DNA from: an uncultured Prevotella sp.
GTDB lineage: Bacteria > Bacteroidota > Bacteroidia > Bacteroidales > Bacteroidaceae
Direction: 5' to 3'
DNA length: 20,056 nt
NCBI GenBank assembly: GCA_900543155.1
Contig: UQQN01000042.1
Location: 1-20,056 of the forward strand
The translations under genes were made by a program, and so were the position numbers. Of the stretch, positions 7,213 through 13,850 are shown one piece after another (position 1 is the stretch's first letter; each line of letters opens with the position of its first letter). The notes beneath the pieces were generated by a model. It was not told the origin of the DNA, did no database searches, and saw only the letters and a list, made by a program, of their open reading frames with translations.

Positions 7213-8958
7213 TTAAGCTTGGGAATCGTAATCGTCTGTTGTTGCTGTTGAATCAGTAGCAGTTGAGTCAACACATGTTGAATCATATACGCTATCAGAA
7301 GTGGCAACATCGTAAATTTCTCCACTTGTTCTATTACCGAACCCAGCTCCATAAAAAATCCCAATTCCTATCGGCACAACAATCCAGAATATGATCCACA
7401 ATATGTTATTGCCACTATGATCTGACCCTGTAGCTGCCCCTTGTCCATACTGGTTGTCTTGTTTCTCACCTTCGGCAAAGAATAGTAACACGTTCCAAAA
7501 TGGGACGAACATCCATGCGCCCGACTTGCCTAAATCGTGACAACGCTTGGCGCATTGAGCATAGAGGAACCAGAAAAAGGCTACTGTACAAGCAAGGAAC
7601 AACAAGAATACATTACTATTATACTCTAAATAATATAATTCATTCTCTGATAAAGCGAAAATTGCAAACCAAGCTACGAAACCCACTACATACGAAAGAA
7701 TGAGTTGCAGGCGCCCTATTCTGCCCTTGAATGAGAATGGGCGGAAAGAGTCTCTTTTTCTCCAAGCTTCTACGTCCTCGGTTTTCGGCTCACTATAAGT
7801 GTTCCCCAGCTCTCTTGAACTCTGTGCAGAACGCTCTGTAGCCATAGCATTGTCTATTACACGCTGCGTCTCAGACATGCCATGCGCAATTATATAGTTC
7901 AAAGCTTCTCGCAAGGGAACATCGAATGTTTCACTAAACTTCTGAGCCAAGAGACGTTTGGGGTCCGTATTATCTGAGTCACTATTATCTTTAACTGCTT
8001 GACTCCCCACAATGGTTTCCTCATCTGCTGTAAAGTTTTGTTCTTCGTTCTCAGCACTTTTACTTTCAGCTACAGAAGGTACAGAGTCCAAAGACAATTG
8101 GTTCTTAAAATCACGCACTGTCTGTGTACGCTTCTTCACATTCGGACACATTGCCTCGGTTACCACCTTAATAAGATTGATTGGCACACCTTTTTCACGC
8201 AGATTGTCCTCTACCAATTCATCGTCGCTCACAAGTTCGGAAGCTGCGGGAGGCGTTTCACGGGTGAGGAGTTTGTAAAGTGTGGCACCAAGGGCATATA
8301 CATCGATAGTGGGGCGGAACTCGCCGCTCTTTGCTTGATTACCTTGCTCTATGGGCGCATAACCAGCTGTGCCGAGACCGATGTTGGTGGAGGTTTCGGG
8401 TTGACCGTTGGCATCGTAGTGCTTGCTCAGTCCAAAGTCTATCAAGAAAATGTGGCCATCGCTTGCACGGCGCATGATGTTGCCGGGCTTGAGGTCGAGG
8501 TGGAGCATGTGGTGTGTCTCATGCATATAGATGAGCGCATCGGCCACAGCCTTGATAATGTTGGTGGCCTCATCGGCACCTATCGGGCCAGACTTTACAT
8601 AATCGTTGAAGTTCTGACCTTCGATGTAGTCCATCACATAGTAAAACGTTCCATTCTCACCGAAGAGGTCGGTTACACGCACGATATTGGGGTGCTCAAG
8701 GTGGGAGAGGTTAACAGCCTCCTTTTGAAACTTACGGCAATAGTTGTACGACAGGCTACCGTCGGTCATGCCCGTAATGCTGCCATCTTCGCCACGCGAG
8801 TTGACCTCCTTCATAAAGAACTCTTTGATGGCGACTTTCTTGCCCAAATGTACGTGCTCGGCAAGGTAGGTAATGCCGAATGCGCCTTGTCCAAGGACAC
8901 GCTCTATCCTGTATGCCCCCTCGCGCAGAAGGGTGCCTGTTGATAATTTTTGTTGCAT
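7213..8958 (-). CDS. Ser/Thr protein kinase fused to DUF805 membrane domain
   Basis: 581 residues. The kinase domain (about 17-292) has glycine loop GQGAFGITY (23-31), K45 in VAIKEFF, HLDLKPGN (153-160), DFG (174-176) and APIEQ (201-205). A linker carries ADEETIVGSQ (T315), then a UBA-like helical segment (about 334-372, FDVPLREALNYIIAHGMSE). A DUF805 domain follows, about 405-540, with PFSFKGRIGR, CHDLGKSG and four likely membrane helices. The tail is rich in Asp-Ser-Thr (DSTATDSTAT), possibly its own phosphorylation region. The first 325 residues are nearly identical to the kinase encoded at 10924-9413, and this copy probably keeps the ancestral C-terminus. It starts 8 bases after a small membrane-protein gene. 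Confidence 0.93.
   Translation of the reverse strand: MQQKLSTGTLLREGAYRIERVLGQGAFGITYLAEHVHLGKKVAIKEFFMKEVNSRGEDGSITGMTDGSLSYNYCRKFQKEAVNLSHLEHPNIVRVTDLFGENGTFYYVMDYIEGQNFNDYVKSGPIGADEATNIIKAVADALIYMHETHHMLHLDLKPGNIMRRASDGHIFLIDFGLSKHYDANGQPETSTNIGLGTAGYAPIEQGNQAKSGEFRPTIDVYALGATLYKLLTRETPPAASELVSDDELVEDNLREKGVPINLIKVVTEAMCPNVKKRTQTVRDFKNQLSLDSVPSVAESKSAENEEQNFTADEETIVGSQAVKDNSDSDNTDPKRLLAQKFSETFDVPLREALNYIIAHGMSETQRVIDNAMATERSAQSSRELGNTYSEPKTEDVEAWRKRDSFRPFSFKGRIGRLQLILSYVVGFVAWFAIFALSENELYYLEYNSNVFLLFLACTVAFFWFLYAQCAKRCHDLGKSGAWMFVPFWNVLLFFAEGEKQDNQYGQGAATGSDHSGNNILWIIFWIVVPIGIGIFYGAGFGNRTSGEIYDVATSDSVYDSTCVDSTATDSTATTDDYDSQA
7983..8958 (-). repeat. Kinase direct repeat, copy B
   Basis: Aligned by eye with 9949-10924 at a constant offset of 1966 bases and no gaps over 976 bases. 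I counted 57 mismatches (about 94% identity). They are uneven: 31 in the first 206 bases, none in 8189-8454, 26 in the last 504. Confidence 0.95.
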
Positions 8959-8965
8959 GGGTTAT

Positions 8966-9163
8966 TTATCTTGTAGGTTGTTTGGAGAAATTTTTCATTG
9001 CAGAATTCAGCTTCGCTGTATCAATCTTTTGTATAGATTCCTTAAAATGATCCACATTTTTTTCAGCACGATCAGCAACTCTAGCCAACCAAACCATAAC
9101 TACTATCATTAAACCATAACACCATTTAGTCCAATTGATTTTATCATCCTTTTTCTCTGACAT
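8966..9163 (-). CDS. Small single-pass membrane protein, copy B
   Basis: 65 residues: a charged start MSEKKDDK, one membrane helix (WCYGLMIVVMVWLARVADR), then a charged helical tail with QKIDT. It has the same layout and the same first residues as the 73-residue protein at 11151-10930 (MSEKKNNK, one helix, coiled-coil-like tail with KKVDT), and each lies directly before a duplicated kinase gene. That repeated placement is my main reason to call both as real genes despite their size. They could be kinase partners or adaptors in the inner membrane. No known family is recognised. Confidence 0.72.
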   Translation of the reverse strand: MSEKKDDKINWTKWCYGLMIVVMVWLARVADRAEKNVDHFKESIQKIDTAKLNSAMKNFSKQPTR

Positions 9164-9165
9164 AC

Positions 9166-9234
9166 TTATTTATTCTTTACGTTAAACTTAGAAATTTGGC
9201 TCACTTGTTTAGGTTTCGCTGTATCAAGCAGTCG
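9166..9234 (-). pseudogene. Remnant of the PP2C gene 3' end
   Basis: The frame ending ISKFNVKNK-stop repeats the last residues of the PP2C phosphatase (TSKFNVKNK-stop, gene at 12485-11154). At DNA level 9149-9198 matches 11137-11186 with one mismatch; at protein level weak similarity extends further (KPKQVSQ against APKEEKQ). There is no start codon and a stop lies at 9235-9237, so it is not a gene. It marks the border of the duplicated block that carries the small membrane protein and the kinase. Confidence 0.75.
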
Positions 9235-9412
9235 TTACCAGCCTTGTGAGGTACAAAACATATCAACTTGTTAACCCGTTGTCCTGTCATGTTGCTAAGC
9301 AGGTATCTTCGAACACCTATTTATTGCAACCTTCGCCATGTTCGTGCTTGCCGCAGCAGCCTTCGCCGTGTTCGTGGTGGTGGCCACCGTACCCACCTTC
9401 GCAACCGTCTTC
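9199..9412. other. Duplication junction: SlyD tail and short unassigned spacer
   Basis: From 9412 to 9317 the minus strand still encodes the His/Cys-rich SlyD tail after the TGA. From 9316 to 9235 I see no coding content, then the PP2C remnant begins. This is the only large gap (about 250 bases) in an operon whose other gaps are 30 bases or less, as expected if slyD was inserted at the junction of a tandem duplication. Confidence 0.6.
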
Positions 9413-9931
9413 TCAGTCGCCGCCGCAGTTGCAGCCTTCGTGGTTGATGAGTGCCTGAATTTCCTCGTTGGTGGCATCGCGCATGGTTACAACCTGGCCC
9501 TTGAAGTGGAGGTCCTTGCCAGCAAGCGGGTGGTTGAGATCGATGACAACGGTGTTGTCTTTGAGCTCAAGCACGAGGCCCTGAAAGCGCATGCCGTCGG
9601 CATTAACTAGGGGCTGTACGGAGCCAGGGTAAACCATGTCCTTGTCGAAGCGACCGCTGATGGTGAATATCTCCTTGGGCAATTCGATGACGCAGTCTTG
9701 CTCGTAGGGGCCATAAGCCTCGTCAACTTTCAGCACAAAGTCGAAAACTTCGCCTTCGGCCAGGGCCAGTATTTTGCTTTCAAAAGAGTCAAGTGCAATG
9801 CCAAGGCCCGATATAAACTGGAAGGGGTGCTCGATGGGAGCCTTTTCAACCAGTTCGTGAATGCCTTTGTCGTTGTCGGTGTAAAGTTCGTATGCAACGG
9901 TCACATACTTGTTCGGTGTCTGCTGTTCCAT
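9317..9931 (-). pseudogene. slyD: Embedded SlyD-type FKBP prolyl isomerase frame, tail interrupted by TGA
   Basis: The ATG at 9931 starts a complete SlyD-like frame: MEQQTPNKYVTVAYELY, then LGIALDSFESKILALAEGE, VDEAYGPYEQD, and the insert-in-flap region (TISGRFDKDMVYPGSVQP, then VVIDLNHPLAGKDL). SlyD proteins combine prolyl isomerase and chaperone activity and bind nickel through a His/Cys-rich tail. Here the tail begins (HEGCNCGGD) but hits TGA at 9415-9413. The same frame then continues through EDGCEGGYGGHHHEHGEGCC and GKHEHGEGCNK to TAG at 9319-9317. The TGA stands where a Cys codon (TGC) would fit. Upstream the frame is joined without a stop to the kinase at 10924-9413. Whether the SlyD part is still made from its own ATG cannot be told. 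Confidence 0.8.
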
Positions 9932-10924
9932 AAATAATAGTTGGTGCGTATTATCTTTAACCGATTGACTCCCCACAATGGTCTCCTCATCTGCCGCAAA
10001 ATCTTGTTCTTCGTTCTCAGCACTTTTACTTTCAGCTACAGAAGGTACCGCGTCCAAAGACAGTTGGTTCTTAAAATCACGCACTGTCTGAGTACGTTTT
10101 CTTACATTCGGGCACATCGCTTCGACAACAACCTTGATGAGATTGTCAGAAATGCCTTTTTCACGCAGATTGTCCTCTACCAATTCATCGTCGCTCACAA
10201 GTTCGGAAGCTGCGGGAGGCGTTTCACGGGTGAGGAGTTTGTAAAGTGTGGCACCAAGGGCATATACATCGATAGTGGGGCGGAACTCGCCGCTCTTTGC
10301 TTGATTACCTTGCTCTATGGGCGCATAACCAGCTGTGCCGAGACCGATGTTGGTGGAGGTTTCGGGTTGACCGTTGGCATCGTAGTGCTTGCTCAGTCCA
10401 AAGTCTATCAAGAAAATGTGACCATCACTTGCACGACGCATGATGTTGCCAGGCTTGAGGTCGAGGTGAAGCATGTGGTGTGTCTCATGCATATAGATGA
10501 GCGCATCGGTCACAGCCTTGATGATGTTGGTGGCCTCATCGGCACTTATCGGACCAGACTTTACATAATCGTTGAGATTCTGACCTTCGATGTAGTCCAT
10601 CACATAGTAAAACGTTCCATTCTCACCGAACAGGTCGGTTACACGCACAATATTGGGGTGCTCAAGGTGGGAGAGGTTAACAGCCTCCTTTTGAAACTTA
10701 CAGCAATAGTTGTACGACAGACTGCCGTCGGTCATGCCCGTAATGCTGCCATCTTCGTCACGCGAGTTAACCTCCTTCATAAAGAACTCTTTGATGGCGA
10801 CTTTCTTGCCCAAATGTACGTGTTCGGCAAGGTAGGTAATGCCGAACGCACCTTGTCCAAGGACACGCTCTATTCTGTATGCCCCCTCACGCAGAAGGGT
10901 GCCGGTTGACAATTTTTTTTGCAT
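9413..10924 (-). CDS. Ser/Thr protein kinase fused in frame to SlyD-type FKBP
   Basis: 503 residues. Residues 1-325 repeat the DUF805 kinase almost exactly, including K45, HLDLKPGN (153-160), DFG (174-176) and ADEETIVGSQ. After SVKDN the frame passes through THQLLF into the SlyD start at Met332. The UBA-like and DUF805 parts are missing, so this copy has no membrane segment and should be cytosolic. At the junction GATAATACG is shared with the DUF805 copy, where GATAAT occurs twice within 20 bases, suggesting a recombination point at short homology. The FKBP part ends at GGD because of an in-frame TGA. I judge the open frame certain; whether the fused protein has a selected function, or is a by-product of the duplication, is unknown. 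It starts 5 bases after the upstream small membrane-protein gene. Confidence 0.85.
   Translation of the reverse strand: MQKKLSTGTLLREGAYRIERVLGQGAFGITYLAEHVHLGKKVAIKEFFMKEVNSRDEDGSITGMTDGSLSYNYCCKFQKEAVNLSHLEHPNIVRVTDLFGENGTFYYVMDYIEGQNLNDYVKSGPISADEATNIIKAVTDALIYMHETHHMLHLDLKPGNIMRRASDGHIFLIDFGLSKHYDANGQPETSTNIGLGTAGYAPIEQGNQAKSGEFRPTIDVYALGATLYKLLTRETPPAASELVSDDELVEDNLREKGISDNLIKVVVEAMCPNVRKRTQTVRDFKNQLSLDAVPSVAESKSAENEEQDFAADEETIVGSQSVKDNTHQLLFMEQQTPNKYVTVAYELYTDNDKGIHELVEKAPIEHPFQFISGLGIALDSFESKILALAEGEVFDFVLKVDEAYGPYEQDCVIELPKEIFTISGRFDKDMVYPGSVQPLVNADGMRFQGLVLELKDNTVVIDLNHPLAGKDLHFKGQVVTMRDATNEEIQALINHEGCNCGGD
9949..10924 (-). repeat. Kinase direct repeat, copy A
   Basis: Partner of 7983-8958. 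The perfectly identical block is 10155-10420. Similarity stops abruptly at 9949 in the linker before the SlyD start, and at 10924 at the kinase start codon. Confidence 0.95.
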
Positions 10925-10929
10925 GGGTT

Positions 10930-11151
10930 TTAAGGTTTTATTTTGTTAATCATTCTCGTATCTACTTTTTTGAGGTCTTCTGTTGTCTTCTCTATTTTCT
11001 TTTGCAACTCCTCTGCGGCCTTTTCAGATTTTGTTTTGGGAAGAAATGGGATTTTGACATCAAAACACGCATGTAGAATTCCAAGTGTTAATCCGATTAA
11101 GATTACGACCAATTCAATCCATTTGTATTTATTATTCTTTTTCTCTGACAT
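10930..11151 (-). CDS. Small single-pass membrane protein, copy A
   Basis: 73 residues: MSEKKNNKYKW, one membrane helix (ELVVILIGLTLGILHACF), then a Lys/Glu-rich amphipathic helix (SEKAAEELQKKIEKTTEDLK, then KVDT) likely to form a coiled coil. It shares layout and start with the 65-residue protein at 9163-8966. The start lies two bases after the PP2C stop and the stop 5 bases before the kinase start, so it belongs to the same transcript and probably works with the kinase or phosphatase at the membrane. No known family is recognised. Confidence 0.75.
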   Translation of the reverse strand: MSEKKNNKYKWIELVVILIGLTLGILHACFDVKIPFLPKTKSEKAAEELQKKIEKTTEDLKKVDTRMINKIKP

Positions 11152-11153
11152 AC

Positions 11154-12485
11154 TTATTTATTCTTTACGTTAAACTTAGAAGTTTGCTTTTCTTCTTTGG
11201 GAGCGCCTTTTCTACTCTTGAAAATCTCGCTAACAATGTGTTCGTCTTCCTTTGCGTTCTGTTTGTTGTCTACAACCTTTTGTGGTTTTTCCTGGTTAGT
11301 TAACCTTGCAGACTTCGCAGGTTCGTTTGACTTTCTCAACTTAACAGGTTTACTGTCCAATTCTCGTTGTTGTCCTTCGGCAGAGGCTGGTAAAGAAGCT
11401 TCACTTTGAGAAGGAACAGGTTGTGAAGAAATGTTCTCTATGGCAGCATCACTATTTTTCTTCTCAGCAGATCGACCTTTGGCAGAATCAATTTTGGCAC
11501 TATCGGGTTTTACGCGTTCCCCCTTTATCTCCTTATTACCCAAACAGAAGTATGAAGCGCCAGCTGCTATAACGACTAAAAGCAACGCAACCAACAACCA
11601 AGGCAACAGATTACGGCGCTTAGATTGCGGAGTAACAGCGCTAAAGTCAGGAGTAACCAACGTGCCTTTCGGTTCTTGTTGGCGAGGTGGGATAGATGTT
11701 AGGACGGGATTAGCCCCTATTACCTTTTCAATATGTATAAGGTGTGCCGTGTGATTGTCCTTGTTTTCCTCAGTCACGCTGCGAAGCATCTCAAGTTTCT
11801 CTTCATCGGTGGAGTTTGGTTTGGTGATGATGTTGAGAATATTCTCGTCGGTGGACTGCTCAAGCATGCCGTCGGAACACATATAAAAATAGTCGCCTGG
11901 CTGAATGTCGGTAAGGTGAGCAATGTCAGCTCTTGCACGCTGCTCTTGACAGGGTTGCATGGCACGCGTGATAACATTCTTCTGCGGATGGTGGAGTGCC
12001 TCTTCCTCTGTTATCTCACCAATCTTTACAAGGTCGTTAACAAGCGAATGGTCACGCGTATGGAATACTATGTGCGCTGGCGAATGCTTAGAGGCTGGAC
12101 GCAATTGGTAAACACGACTATCACCTATATGGGCTACTGTTGCGCCATTGGCGTGCAAACAAAGGAACGTCATTGTGGTGCCCATCTTACGTTCTGCACC
12201 ATCGTCCTTGGCATCGAGCGCATCGTAGGCTGCAGCGAGAGCTTGGCGGAATAGGTCGTCACTGAGAGGTTCATCGGCACGCCACTGACTAAGTATAGTA
12301 CGACTTATCTGCTCGCACACCGTGGCAGAAGCCACCTCGCCCTTTTCATGTCCGCCCATTCCATCGCACAAGACAAATAAGCGATCGCCAGACGTAACCT
12401 TTCCTAATGCAGGAAAGAGGGAATCTTCTTGATTTGCCCTTTGGCCAAGTTCCTGTAGATTATATGCTTTAATTTCAAATTTCAT
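11154..12485 (-). CDS. PP2C-type Ser/Thr phosphatase with membrane helix
   Basis: 443 residues. The PP2C domain (about 1-255) has its metal motifs: NQED (18-21), LCDGMGGHEKGE (39-50), GTTM, HIGDSRVYQL (119-128), MCSDGMLE (202-209) and DNHTA (243-247). It should remove phosphate from Ser/Thr residues, opposing the three kinases of the operon. After a proline-rich linker one helix (about 293-315, LLPWLLVALLLVVIAAGA) spans the membrane, and about 125 mostly charged, low-complexity residues follow on the far side. The order PP2C, membrane protein, kinase resembles PstP/Stp-kinase gene pairs known in many bacteria. The gene lies 7 bases after the FHA gene. A remnant of its last codons is found at 9166-9198. 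Confidence 0.93.
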   Translation of the reverse strand: MKFEIKAYNLQELGQRANQEDSLFPALGKVTSGDRLFVLCDGMGGHEKGEVASATVCEQISRTILSQWRADEPLSDDLFRQALAAAYDALDAKDDGAERKMGTTMTFLCLHANGATVAHIGDSRVYQLRPASKHSPAHIVFHTRDHSLVNDLVKIGEITEEEALHHPQKNVITRAMQPCQEQRARADIAHLTDIQPGDYFYMCSDGMLEQSTDENILNIITKPNSTDEEKLEMLRSVTEENKDNHTAHLIHIEKVIGANPVLTSIPPRQQEPKGTLVTPDFSAVTPQSKRRNLLPWLLVALLLVVIAAGASYFCLGNKEIKGERVKPDSAKIDSAKGRSAEKKNSDAAIENISSQPVPSQSEASLPASAEGQQRELDSKPVKLRKSNEPAKSARLTNQEKPQKVVDNKQNAKEDEHIVSEIFKSRKGAPKEEKQTSKFNVKNK

Positions 12486-12492
12486 AAACTTG

Positions 12493-13092
12493 TTAATTTT
12501 TAAATGTCAGTTCCGTATTTCCCATTTTTATGCGGTCACCATTTTTAAGAATGAGTTGGTCTTGTTTCCCAATGAGCAAACCGTTTAGATAAGATGGATT
12601 TTTGTTCGCCCCATTCCTAATAATATTGATTGTATGTCCACTCTCATTGCGAACCTCTATCACTGCATGACTGCGACTCATGGTACGATCGTCAGTAGCA
12701 ATCTGCACAGATGCTGAAGACGAAATAGCCTTACGACCTATGGTGTTAATACCCAAGCACAATCGATATTCTGTACCCTTTTTATCAACAAGCATACCAA
12801 TAGTTACTGAAGGTGCACCACCTATACGAGTTTCATCACCATTACCTTGCCATGTTCCTGATGCAAGTCTTGTTTCTTCGCCCCTAGGTTGTGGTACGGA
12901 GTTGCCTCTATATTGGGTTTCGTCACCACAAGAACTTATTGGTTGGGACTGTTCTTCATACCGCTGACACTTACCCACTATATGCTTTTCATGACATACA
13001 GGACATGTAAAAGACGCCGCATTGATATTGGGAGCATCCTTCAAACGAAGGATTTTACCACAAGTTGGACATTTAATCTTTATATCACTCAT
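12493..13092 (-). CDS. FHA-domain protein with N-terminal Cys4 zinc-ribbon-like head
   Basis: I choose the ATG at 13092 (MSDIKIKCPTCGK), giving 199 residues; an ATG at 13122 would add ten and overlap the caspase gene. C8PTC11 and C30PVC33 form a zinc-ribbon-like pair. A linker contains three acidic-Thr motifs about 15 residues apart: GDETQY (T59), GEETRL (T74) and GDETRI (T88). The C-terminal FHA domain (about 100-199) has IGR (118-120), SRSH (139-142) and SYLNG (167-171), the residues that bind phosphothreonine. It should read Thr phosphorylation made by the kinases, and its own linker looks like a substrate, similar in idea to GarA/OdhI, which bind their own phosphorylated N-terminus. Cytosolic; no signal or membrane segment. 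Confidence 0.9.
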   Translation of the reverse strand: MSDIKIKCPTCGKILRLKDAPNINAASFTCPVCHEKHIVGKCQRYEEQSQPISSCGDETQYRGNSVPQPRGEETRLASGTWQGNGDETRIGGAPSVTIGMLVDKKGTEYRLCLGINTIGRKAISSSASVQIATDDRTMSRSHAVIEVRNESGHTINIIRNGANKNPSYLNGLLIGKQDQLILKNGDRIKMGNTELTFKN

Positions 13093-13115
13093 TGTTAAAT
13101 TTTTGTTTATTGGTT

Positions 13116-13850
13116 TTACCACCGCATCACTGGCATGTTATCAGAGAAATTACCCCACATAACAGGATGCTGACGGTTTGCAGACTTTTGCTTCACCTTA
13201 GCACTCACATATCCAAATAACTCCTTTGCCGTAATAATGCGATCTCGGTTTTTATCAGCCCCACCTCGCAAACCATGTTGTAAGGCATAAGTAAAGAATC
13301 CATTTGTCATCTTCGATGTTTCGATAGAAATCTCATTACTACGGCATGAAAAGAAGAACATCACGTTGCTTGTCTTGTTGACATTTGATTTCACTTTAGC
13401 ATTTCTTTTACCTTGTCGCATAGCTCCTGAATAACAAGCATCGGCAAATACCATTTTGTTTTTACTCTTGCATGATGCTATCACTGAGTAGATATCGTTG
13501 TAATACAAGAAACCATCGTAGCAAACAAATCCACCCTTTATGCCATGCCCACTAAAGAACATCACAACAATATCATTGGGAGTTGCAATAGCAGCCATTT
13601 TTTGTAATGCTTTTTTTATGGTTGCCACCTTTGCCTTGTCGTTCATTAACAAGCAGACCTGTGCATGTTTGTTCTCCTTATAAAGCCATTGCATTGTGGC
13701 AGCATCATTGTGTGGTAAGCGCAGATCATTTTGGGTACCAGGGTAATCAGATATACCAATTGACAATAGATAAATCTTAGCCTGTCCTGTTAATGGCAAC
13801 AATACAAAAATAGCAACTATAAACAAGCCCTTTATGAAACTAAGCCTCAT
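13116..13850 (-). CDS. Exported caspase-family (C14) protease with EF-hand loop
   Basis: 244 residues. The N-terminus (LFIVAIFVLLPLTGQA) is a signal peptide, so the protein acts in the periplasm or is membrane-anchored. The caspase-like core starts at KIYLLSIGISDYPG; H102 in FFSGHGIKGG and C139 in FADACYSGAM are the catalytic pair of the metacaspase/paracaspase group. Residues 199-210 (DKNRDRIITAKE) fit an EF-hand loop exactly: D1, N3, D5, I8, E12. Several metacaspases need calcium, so calcium control is plausible here (inference). The S1-type residues cannot be assigned by eye. It overlaps the preceding acidic-protein gene by 11 bases, hence tight coupling. Confidence 0.9.
   Translation of the reverse strand: MRLSFIKGLFIVAIFVLLPLTGQAKIYLLSIGISDYPGTQNDLRLPHNDAATMQWLYKENKHAQVCLLMNDKAKVATIKKALQKMAAIATPNDIVVMFFSGHGIKGGFVCYDGFLYYNDIYSVIASCKSKNKMVFADACYSGAMRQGKRNAKVKSNVNKTSNVMFFFSCRSNEISIETSKMTNGFFTYALQHGLRGGADKNRDRIITAKELFGYVSAKVKQKSANRQHPVMWGNFSDNMPVMRW

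Noticed and set aside
7999..8943. A 314-codon open frame on the plus strand, opposite the DUF805 kinase
   Set aside because: It lies wholly antisense to a kinase with all catalytic motifs, shows no domain, and its equivalent opposite the duplicate kinase merely reflects the repeat.
9295..9477. A 60-codon Ala/Thr-rich minus frame across the SlyD tail
   Set aside because: It is the shifted frame of the His/Cys-rich tail; the low complexity comes from repeated GGC, CAC and GAA codons.
9941..10909. A 322-codon plus-strand frame opposite the kinase-FKBP gene
   Set aside because: A shadow of the duplicated kinase; it resembles the other antisense frame only because the DNA is repeated.
7983..10924. 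An insertion sequence or composite transposon as source of the duplication
   Set aside because: No transposase, terminal inverted repeats or target-site duplication; the structure fits simple tandem duplication with recombination.
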